Shown one piece after another: positions 26,383 to 33,165 of a stretch of 64,000 bases of DNA. Under the pieces are notes generated by a model. It was given only the letters and a program-made list of their open reading frames with translations. It did not search any database and was not told where the DNA came from. The position numbers and the translations under genes are program-made. Source of the stretch: Streptomyces achromogenes (lineage in GTDB: Bacteria; Actinomycetota; Actinomycetes; Streptomycetales; Streptomycetaceae); NCBI RefSeq assembly GCF_030816715.1, contig NZ_JAUSYH010000001.1, positions 7,378,001 to 7,442,000 of the forward strand, given 5' to 3'. The stretch's first letter is position 1. Every line of letters starts with the position of its first letter.

Positions 26383-27264
26383 GTGCTGGACTACGACGAG
26401 GAAGCCGAACGCTACGACACCCTGCGCGGCGGCGAGCCCCGGGCCGCCGCGGCGGCGGACGGCGTCCTCAGCCTGGTGCCGGGCGGGGCGCGCAGTCTGC
26501 TGGACGTCGCGTGCGGCACCGGCATCGTCACCCGGCGGCTCGCCGACGGACGGGCCGGCCTGCGCGTGACGGGCGTGGACCGGGCCCCGGCCATGGCAGG
26601 CCACGCCGCCGCCCGGCTGCCGGGCGCGGTGGCCCTCGCCGACGCCCGCCGGCTCCCCTTCGGCGCGGGACGGTTCGACGCCGTCAGCAGTGTCTGGCTG
26701 CTGCACCTCGTGGAGGACCCGGCGGACGCGCGGCGGATCGTCGCCGAGTGCGCCCGGGTGCTGCGTCCGGGCGGGGTCTACGTGACCACGGTCGACAAGG
26801 GCGCGTCGCACAACGTGGGCAGCGACATCGATGTCGTGCTGGCCTCACGCCCGCGTCGGCCGGCCTCGGACGCCGCCGCGGTCGTGGAGTCGTACGCCGT
26901 CGCGGCCGGCCTGGTCCCTGCGGGGCAGGCCCGCTTCCCGGGCCGGGGTCAGGGCCGCAGCCCGCGCCGGGCCATCGCCGACCTGCGGCGCGGTTGGTTC
27001 GTCACACTGCCGCCCGGACATCCGCTGGCCGACGGTTTCGCGGCCCGCCTCGCGGCCCTGCCCGACCAGGACCGGCCCCGCCCGGATCCCGTGTTCGCCC
27101 TGAGAGCGTTTCGGAAGCCGCTTCCCGCCCAGTTGCCGAAGGGACGTCCCCCGGGCCCGCGGGACGACTGCTCCGGGCCGTCGGAGGAGCGTCGCCCGGG
27201 CCCGCGGGGCGTCCTGAACCCGGTCGCCCGACCCGGCAACTCGGCTGCGCGCGGCGGCGACTGA
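26383..27264 (+). CDS. Class I SAM-dependent methyltransferase
   Basis: 293 residues. Motif I SLLDVACGTGIVTRRLADG, the acidic strand end VTGVDRAPAM, motif II region LPFGAGRFDAVSSVWLLHLV and motif III LRPGGVYVTTVDKG show a SAM-binding fold of the UbiE type. The last 70 residues are Pro/Arg-rich and probably disordered. It starts at GTG 26383 with a GAGGGGGGA site, 30 nt after the dehydratase stop, so the two may be co-transcribed. Substrate unknown. Confidence 0.85.
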   Translation: MLDYDEEAERYDTLRGGEPRAAAAADGVLSLVPGGARSLLDVACGTGIVTRRLADGRAGLRVTGVDRAPAMAGHAAARLPGAVALADARRLPFGAGRFDAVSSVWLLHLVEDPADARRIVAECARVLRPGGVYVTTVDKGASHNVGSDIDVVLASRPRRPASDAAAVVESYAVAAGLVPAGQARFPGRGQGRSPRRAIADLRRGWFVTLPPGHPLADGFAARLAALPDQDRPRPDPVFALRAFRKPLPAQLPKGRPPGPRDDCSGPSEERRPGPRGVLNPVARPGNSAARGGD

Positions 27265-27588
27265 GAGAGCGGAACCCGTCCGTCCCTCTCAGGAGGTACG
27301 TCCCGTGCAGCGGCCGCACCCGCACGCCCACCCCCCTCGGCAGTCGCGACCACCGCGGACGGAGCAGCCGTCGCGGTCGCGTCCGCGCAGGCACCGCAGA
27401 CGAAGGGTCGTCCTCACCGCGCTCGCCTGCGCCGCCGTCCTGGTGGGCGCCGGACCGACCGCCCTCGGCGGAGGCGCGTCCCCCGCACTCGAGCTCACGC
27501 GCGCCGGAGCAGCCCCGCCGGCCGCCACCGCCCGTCAGGTCGAGGCCCTCGACCGGGGCGTCGTGAGCGTGCACACCGACAGCGGCAA

Positions 27589-27593
27589 CCTGG
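27589..27593. repeat. Target-site duplication, left copy (CCTGG)
   Basis: CCTGG immediately precedes the left terminal repeat and is repeated after the right one at 29088-29092. Removing one copy and the element rejoins the lyase codons for Gly-Asn-Leu-Val-Ser in frame. Confidence 0.85.
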
Positions 27594-27620
27594 GTGGATT
27601 CAACTGGTCGTCGCAACACC
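27594..27620. repeat. IS30-type left terminal inverted repeat
   Basis: 27 bp, aligned without gaps to the right end; 20 or 21 positions match, the inner GTCG(T/C)GCAACACC block being nearly perfect. Confidence 0.85.
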
Positions 27621-27641
27621 CTGATCTCGGAGGTGTGCGAC

Positions 27642-29081
27642 GTGGCTACGGCGGACTGGAGTTTGAAGACCAGCGATGTCCCGGAGGGGCGGCGTCGGCA
27701 GTGGCGCGCTGACCGTGCGTTGCGGCCGGCGATGCGTTCGCCGGGGCGGCCTGATCCGTCTCGGGTCGTGCAGCGCCAGTTCTGGCGACTGATCGCCACG
27801 GGGGTCACGACGGTGGAGGCGTCGTTGGCGGTCGGCGTGTCGTGGCCGGTGGGTGCGAGGTGGTTTCGTCACGCTGGCGGCATGCCTCCGATCTCGTTGG
27901 CCGAGCCCACGGGCCGGTACCTCACGTTCGAAGAGCGCGAGGAGATCGCGATCCTCAGGGCGATGAGCAAGGGCGTGCGCGAGATCGCCCGCGCCCTGGG
28001 GCGTGACCCCGGAACGATCTCTCGCGAACTGCGCCGCAACGCCGCCACGCGCAGCGGCAAGCAGGAGTACCGCGCGACGGTCGCCCAGTGGAAAGCACAG
28101 CAGGCCGCCAAGCGGCCGAAGACCGCGAAGCTCGCAGGCAACGACAGGTTGCGTGAGTACGTGCAGGACCGGCTCGCCGACAGCATCCGCCGCCCCGACA
28201 GCACGATCGTCCCCGGACCCAGGACGCCCGCATGGAAGGGGCTGAACAAGCCGCACCGGCAGGACAGACGATGGGCGACGGCATGGAGCCCGGAGCAGAT
28301 CTCGCACCGTCTCCATGCCGACTTCCCCGATGATGAGTCCATGCGCATCAGCCACGAAGCGATCTACCAGGCGCTGTTCATCGAGGGCCGTGGCGCGCTC
28401 AAGCGGGAGCTGGTCACGTGTCTGCGTACCGGCCGGGCGCTGCGGACTCCCCGTGCACGGTCGCAGAACAAACCGCAGGGGCATGTCACCGCGGACGTCG
28501 TCCTCAGCGAACGCCCCGCCGAGGCCACGGACCGCGCGGTCCCCGGACACTGGGAAGGCGATTTGATCATCGGGACGGGCCGCTCCGCGATCGGCACGCT
28601 CGTCGAGCGCAGCAGCCGCTCCACGCTCCTGGTGCACCTGCCCCGGCTCGAGGGCTGGGGCGAGAAGCCGCCCGTGAAGAACGGCCCCTCGCTCGGGGGC
28701 TATGGCGCGATCGCGATGAACACAGCGCTCACCACGTCGATGACGCAATTGCCTGAGCAGCTACGCAAAACCCTCACCTGGGACCGCGGGAAGGAACTCT
28801 CCGCTCATGCCCAGTTCGCCCTCGATACCGGGACGAAGGTGTTCTTCGCCGATCCGCACTCGCCCTGGCAACGACCGACGAACGAGAACACGAACGGGCT
28901 GCTGCGCCAGTACTTCCCGAAGGGCACCGATCTCTCCCGCTGGTCGTTCACGGACCTCGAAGCCGTCGCCATGGCGATCAACAACCGGCCCCGCAAAGTC
29001 CTGGGTTGGCGGACGCCGACCGAGGTCTTCGAAGAACAGCTACGCTCGCTGCAACAGCCCGGTGTTGCAACGACTGGTTGA
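27642..29081 (+). CDS. IS30-family transposase
   Basis: 479 residues. An N-terminal HTH_38-type DNA-binding domain is visible (YLTFEEREEIAILRAMSKGV and REIARALGRDPGTISRELRR). The DDE catalytic core follows, with Asp in GHWEGDLIIG, Asp in LTWDRGKEL and Glu in QRPTNENTNGLLRQYFPKG. The stop lies within the right inverted repeat. GTG 27642 was chosen for its GGAGG 8 nt upstream; the frame is open back to the first base of the element. A domain of about 70 residues before the HTH (VEASLAVGVSWPVGARWFRH) is a second helix-turn-helix-like region. Confidence 0.93.
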   Translation: MATADWSLKTSDVPEGRRRQWRADRALRPAMRSPGRPDPSRVVQRQFWRLIATGVTTVEASLAVGVSWPVGARWFRHAGGMPPISLAEPTGRYLTFEEREEIAILRAMSKGVREIARALGRDPGTISRELRRNAATRSGKQEYRATVAQWKAQQAAKRPKTAKLAGNDRLREYVQDRLADSIRRPDSTIVPGPRTPAWKGLNKPHRQDRRWATAWSPEQISHRLHADFPDDESMRISHEAIYQALFIEGRGALKRELVTCLRTGRALRTPRARSQNKPQGHVTADVVLSERPAEATDRAVPGHWEGDLIIGTGRSAIGTLVERSSRSTLLVHLPRLEGWGEKPPVKNGPSLGGYGAIAMNTALTTSMTQLPEQLRKTLTWDRGKELSAHAQFALDTGTKVFFADPHSPWQRPTNENTNGLLRQYFPKGTDLSRWSFTDLEAVAMAINNRPRKVLGWRTPTEVFEEQLRSLQQPGVATTG

Positions 29082-29087
29082 ACTCGC
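29061..29087. repeat. IS30-type right terminal inverted repeat
   Basis: Mirror of 27594-27620, overlapping the last codons of the transposase; followed directly by the second CCTGG copy. Confidence 0.85.
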
Positions 29088-29610
29088 CCTGGTCAGCTGG
29101 CGCTGGCTCGGAACCGATTCCGACACCGTTTCCTTCAATGTGTACCGGGCCGGCACGAAGGTGACCGCGACGAGGCGGGCGCGACCAAGGGCCGGGAGCC
29201 GTCCTCCGTCAACTTCCTCTCCTGGTGGGACGCCGATCCGGTGCGCGAACTCCTCGACGGGACCCACATCGACAAGTACGGGCCCGCCTCGGACACCCGG
29301 CTGCTGACCGGTTCCGGCGTCCACTCCAACAACAGCACCAAGGCGACGCCGTCGCTGTCGGGGGACATCCTCGGCGACTGGCGTGAGGAGGTCGTCTGGC
29401 CGACCGGCGACAGCCGGGCCCTGCGCATCTACTCGACGCCGTACGAGACGAGTACGCGGATCACGACCCTGCTGCACGACACGATGTACCGCACCGGCCT
29501 GGCCTGGCAGAACACCGCCTACAACCAGCCGCCGCACCCGAGCTTCTTCCTCGGCGACGGCATGGCCACCGCGCCCAGGCCCGCGGTCTGCACCCCGTGA
29601 CGGAGAAGTG

Positions 29611-29643
29611 AGGCGGCTCCGCCCGGATCGGGCGGAGCCGCCT
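29611..29643. terminator. Perfect 14-bp hairpin between convergent genes
   Basis: AGGCGGCTCCGCCC, loop GGATC, then GGGCGGAGCCGCCT. It lies 10 bp after the dead lyase and 20 bp after the stop of the opposing Tat-exported gene, so it can serve both as a bidirectional terminator. Confidence 0.85.
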
Positions 29644-29663
29644 CCCCACGTTCGTGCGGCAGG

Positions 29664-30047
29664 TCAATTCAGAGCCTTGGGCACGTTCCCGTAGAACGTG
29701 ATGGCGGGCCAACCACGGGATGCCAGGAGCTCGTTGACGGCCTCGGCGACGTCCAGGGCGGTGACCTTCTGCATCGTGGGCGAGGGCATCTGGTCGATGC
29801 TGAAGGTCATGACGATGTACCCCTCGTCCTCCGGACTCGGCGGGGTGGTGGTGCCGCGGAACTGGGTGCTTCCACCCCACTCCGTGTCCGAACCGGAGGC
29901 CTGCTCGGTGACGCCGCCCTGCCGGGCCGCGGCCGTCCCGTCGCTCACGTCGGCCTCCTCGGCCCGGGCCGGTCCGGCGGACGTCAGCACCGCGCCCGCC
30001 GCGGCCGAACTCGAGTACCCCAACAGGGCACGTCTGGACACTCCCAT
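29664..30047 (-). CDS. Small Tat-exported protein, unknown function
   Basis: 127 residues. A twin-arginine signal MGVSRRALLGYSSSAAAGAV with an AxA-type cleavage (PARAEE) gives a mature protein of about 98 residues. The N-terminal part of the mature protein is Gln/Thr/Ser-rich. The C-terminal half (YIVMTFSIDQMPSPTMQKVT, LDVAEAVNELLASRGWPAIT) looks like one compact alpha/beta domain. GGAGGGGAAG precedes the ATG. It lies between the pectin-lyase remnant and the GH74 gene; a role in polysaccharide use is guilt by location only. Confidence 0.6.
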   Translation of the reverse strand: MGVSRRALLGYSSSAAAGAVLTSAGPARAEEADVSDGTAAARQGGVTEQASGSDTEWGGSTQFRGTTTPPSPEDEGYIVMTFSIDQMPSPTMQKVTALDVAEAVNELLASRGWPAITFYGNVPKALN

Positions 30048-30157
30048 GGCTTCCCCTCCCCGCTCCGCTGCCTCCCGGGACGGAGGCAGGATCGATCGTA
30101 TGAGCGAAGAGGGGAGCCGTGGTGCTGAACGGGTTCGTCCGGTTGGCGCCGGCGGGC

Positions 30158-32824
30158 TCACCCCACCGCGCAGCTCCGGTCGCCGAGTCTGAACGCCGTC
30201 GGTCTGGCGTTCGCGCCCGACCAACTGCCCGTGAAGCCGAAGCTCACGGACGCGCCGGCCGCCACGTTGCCGTTCCAGCCGATGTTCTTCGCCGTCACCG
30301 TCGGACCCGACTGGGTGTAGTCGGCGTTCCAGAGCTGGGAGACGCTCTGCCCGTTCGCGAACGTCCAGTTCAGGCTCCAGCCGGACCAGGCGCTGGTGCC
30401 GGTGTTGGCGAGCTTGACGTCCGCCTGGAAGCCGCCCGACCACTGGTTGGTGATCGTGTACGTCACCGTGCAGGCGCCCGTCGGGGTGGGCGTGGGGTCG
30501 GTGCCCCCACCCCCACCGCCACCGCCGCCGGTGTCGGAGGTGTCTCCGTAGATCACACCCCGGCCGTTCGTCGAGACGTACACCCGCCCGTACACCCGCG
30601 GGTCACCGGTGATCGCCGCGCCCGTCCAACCCCACTGGTGGGCGTCGTCGTTGATGCGGGTCCAGGTGGCGCCCTTGTCCGTCGAGCGGAAGAGGCCCCG
30701 AACCCCGGCGATCTTCGCGCTGGTGTAGAGCGTCTGGTACGAAGCCCCCGCGGCCGCCTTGCCGAAGCCGATCGTGTCGGCCTGCTCCACGGACGACAGC
30801 TTGGTGAAGGTGGCTCCGGAGTCGGTGGAGTGCCACAGCCCGTACACCCCGTCGCTCGCCCCGCCGGCCAGCCAGACGTCGCCCTTGACGCCGGGCAGCG
30901 CCTTGAACCGCACGCTGTCGCCGCTGGGCAGGCCGCTCGCGGCGGACGCGGTGAAGGTCGCGCCGCCGTCCGAACTCACGTAGAACTTACCGGACTTGAA
31001 ACCGTAGAAGGTTTTTGCGTCGACCCGGTCGGACTCGACGACCGCACCGGCGGGGATGCCGCTCGACGCCGACCACGAGGTGCCGAACCCGGTGGTGTAC
31101 TGCACGCCCGCGCCCGCCGGACTCCACACGAAGCGGCCGCCGTCCGCGGACGCGGCGACCGTGCCGCCGCCGCTGACGCCCGAAGGGTCGGTTCCCGCGA
31201 ACCAGTTGGCGCCGTTGTCCGTGGAGAACGCCACATGCGGTCCCGAGTCGAGATCGCCGACCCGTACCACGGTGCCGGGGTTCGTCTCGGCGTAGTCCAG
31301 GCTGGTCGTCGTCGTGAAGTTCGGTGAGGTGAACATCATCGACGGCACCTTGGTCAGGTCCGTGTGGCGGAACCCGCCGATGTCACCGAGGGCGCTCAGC
31401 AGCGGGGCGCCGGACGGGGGAGAGGCGAGGTCGTTGACCGCCGTCTCCTCCAGCCCCTGGACCATCGGCCGGACGGTGAACTGGCCGCCGCTGTCCCAGT
31501 CGGCGAGGTTCTCCGTACCGTAGATCGTCGCGCCCGTCCCGTACATCATGCGGCTGGAGTTGAACGGGTCGATCTCCAACGCCTCGGTCATCCAGCCGAG
31601 TTTGGGAGCCTGTTCCGGCGGCGACGGATTCGCACCCCACGTCAGCCACGGCGACGAGGAGACGTCCATCGTGAAACGGTTGGAGCGGTTGGGATACGAG
31701 GTGTAGTCCCAGGCCTTCGTCCAGGCCCCGCCGCTGTTCGTCGAACGGAAGATCTGGGTGTCCGGCCACCAGGCGCTGTAGGCGGTGGCCATGACGGTGC
31801 CCGGCTTCTGCCGGTCGATCGTCAGCCCGCTGAAGCCGTAGTAGGTGTCGGCCTCCGCCACCGGGGAGATGTCCGTCCAGGTCCCGGTGGCCGTCGCGTA
31901 GCGCCACAGCCGGCCCTTGCCGCCGTCGTAGGGCCCGCCCTTGTCGCTGTAGGCCAGGTACAGATAGCCGTTGACGGCGTCCAGCACACCCTTGTGCGCC
32001 AGATAGCCCGTCGGCTGCCCGGCCAGCCGCGACCAGGTCGCGCCGGCGTCCGTCGAGCGGTACACCGCGTTCTCCTTGTCCGCCACGCCGACGTAGATCG
32101 TCTTCGTGGCGGTGCCGGACGTGCCCGTCGACTCGTCGAAGGTGACCCAGACGATGCCCTGGTTGTCGGACGCGTACCCGCTCGTGTCGGTCGGATCCTG
32201 CTGGTAGTTGCCGACGTTGGGGAAGTTCGCCACCTGCGACCACGTGACGCCCGAGTCCGTGGACCGCCACAGGCCCTTGCCGCTCGGCGCGCCCAGGTAC
32301 AGCACGCTGTCGCGGTTCGGGTCGACCGCGAGCCGCTCGCCCATGCCCCGGCCCGGCATGTTCCCGCCCAGCTTGAAGGGCAGGTCCGTCTTCTGCCAGC
32401 TCGCGCCCCGGTCACCGGAGCGCAGCACCGCCCCGTTCCCCGGATCCCAGCTGTTGGTGTACGTGCCGACCGCCGCGTACACCTTGTTCGGGTCGACGGA
32501 GTCGGAGGCCAGGCTCACCACGCCGGTGTGTCCCCAGTCCGCCCAGCCGACCGAGTCCAGCAACGGCGTCCACGTCTTGCTCGACTCCTGCCACCGGTAC
32601 GCGCCGCCGATGTCGGTGCGCGCGTAGGCGAGGTTCTTCTCCTTGCGGTTGAAGACGATGCCGGGGACGAAGCCGCCGCCGTCGATCCGGGCGTTCTTCC
32701 AGGTGTACGACTCCGCGGCCAGGGTCGTGCGCGGGCTGCCGGCCGCGGCCAGGACGGGCGGACTGCCCGCGACGAGGCCGGCGGCGAGCGCCAGTACGGC
32801 CGTGAGGATGCGGGTTCTTCGCAC
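30158..32824 (-). CDS. GH74 xyloglucanase with C-terminal CBM2
   Basis: 888 residues. A signal peptide (about 1-27) is followed by a twin seven-bladed GH74 propeller (about 40-760) with many Asp-box-like repeats (STDSGVTWSQ, STDAGATWSR, STDKGATWTR). Both catalytic Asp regions are present (ARTDIGGAYRW and ALGDIGGFRH). A Gly-rich then Pro/Thr linker joins a C-terminal CBM2 (about 785-888, starting CTVTYTITNQWSGGFQADVK, with surface Trp residues). GH74 enzymes cut xyloglucan internally or from chain ends; the enzyme is secreted. It follows the divergent-promoter GH48 gene on the same strand, with a strong hairpin between them. Confidence 0.95.
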   Translation of the reverse strand: MRRTRILTAVLALAAGLVAGSPPVLAAAGSPRTTLAAESYTWKNARIDGGGFVPGIVFNRKEKNLAYARTDIGGAYRWQESSKTWTPLLDSVGWADWGHTGVVSLASDSVDPNKVYAAVGTYTNSWDPGNGAVLRSGDRGASWQKTDLPFKLGGNMPGRGMGERLAVDPNRDSVLYLGAPSGKGLWRSTDSGVTWSQVANFPNVGNYQQDPTDTSGYASDNQGIVWVTFDESTGTSGTATKTIYVGVADKENAVYRSTDAGATWSRLAGQPTGYLAHKGVLDAVNGYLYLAYSDKGGPYDGGKGRLWRYATATGTWTDISPVAEADTYYGFSGLTIDRQKPGTVMATAYSAWWPDTQIFRSTNSGGAWTKAWDYTSYPNRSNRFTMDVSSSPWLTWGANPSPPEQAPKLGWMTEALEIDPFNSSRMMYGTGATIYGTENLADWDSGGQFTVRPMVQGLEETAVNDLASPPSGAPLLSALGDIGGFRHTDLTKVPSMMFTSPNFTTTTSLDYAETNPGTVVRVGDLDSGPHVAFSTDNGANWFAGTDPSGVSGGGTVAASADGGRFVWSPAGAGVQYTTGFGTSWSASSGIPAGAVVESDRVDAKTFYGFKSGKFYVSSDGGATFTASAASGLPSGDSVRFKALPGVKGDVWLAGGASDGVYGLWHSTDSGATFTKLSSVEQADTIGFGKAAAGASYQTLYTSAKIAGVRGLFRSTDKGATWTRINDDAHQWGWTGAAITGDPRVYGRVYVSTNGRGVIYGDTSDTGGGGGGGGGTDPTPTPTGACTVTYTITNQWSGGFQADVKLANTGTSAWSGWSLNWTFANGQSVSQLWNADYTQSGPTVTAKNIGWNGNVAAGASVSFGFTGSWSGANARPTAFRLGDRSCAVG

Positions 32825-33165
32825 GGTGGGGGTCCTTCCTCGCGAAAAGCCATGGGGAGGAGACGGGTGCGGGGGGAGGTGCGGGGTGCGTGACGTACGG
32901 TCGTGGGTGTACGGGCTGGGCGTGCGCCAGCGGGACGTGCGATTGCCGGGCGGCCCCCTGTGCGGGTGGGGGCCGCCCGGCCAGGGCCCCGTCGTCCGGT
33001 GACGGAGCCACGTACGCGAAGCCTCGAGCGGTTCCGCGGGGGAGCGGTGCCTCCCCGCGCCCGGGGCCCCCGAAGGGGCGCCCAGTGGGCGCGGGGAACT
33101 GCGCGGCCGGCCGCATCCGGCCCGCAGCCGGACACCGCCCGACCCGCGGAGCGCTCAGCGGGGGC
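32825..33165. other. Intergenic region between GH74 and GH48 genes, 341 bp
   Basis: It contains the GH74 promoter region and a strong hairpin at 32946-32980. I see no TGGGAGCGCTCCCA-like box here, so GH74 may either be read through from the GH48 promoter or be controlled differently. No gene seen. Confidence 0.5.
32946..32980. terminator. 13-bp perfect hairpin downstream of the GH48 gene
   Basis: CCGGGCGGCCCCC, 9-nt loop, GGGGGCCGCCCGG. It lies about 185 bp past the GH48 stop and 120 bp before the GH74 start. Probably a terminator or an mRNA-stabilising structure that partly separates the two minus-strand cellulase genes. Confidence 0.75.

Larger units (their letters stand above)
27594..29087 (+). 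mobile_element. IS30-family insertion sequence, 1494 bp
   Basis: Bounded by 27-bp imperfect inverted repeats (27594-27620 and 29061-29087; inner core GTCGTCGCAACACC on the left, GTCGTTGCAACACC on the right) and a 5-bp duplication CCTGG. It contains a single transposase gene with an intact DDE triad. The ends and the single large frame match IS30-family organisation. It is inserted in the plus orientation inside the pectin-lyase gene. The transposase is intact, so the copy may still be mobile. Confidence 0.92.
27305..29600 (+). pseudogene. Rhamnogalacturonan lyase (PL11-like), disrupted by IS30-type insertion and internal deletion
   Basis: The 5' piece (27305-27593, GTG start with AGGAGG) encodes a signal peptide (RRRVVLTALACAAVLVGAG) and QVEALDRGVVSVHTDSGNL. 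The frame resumes after the insertion as VSWRWLGTDSDTVSFNVYRA up to about 29165. It then jumps by two frames to the C-terminal part (29169-29600: EPSSVNFLSWWDADPVRELL, GSGVHSNNSTKATPSLSGDI, ending YNQPPHPSFFLGDGM). These are signature segments of YesW-type rhamnogalacturonan lyases, which cleave pectin backbones. The catalytic propeller between them (over 1 kb expected) is deleted, so the gene is dead even without the insertion. Confidence 0.88.
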
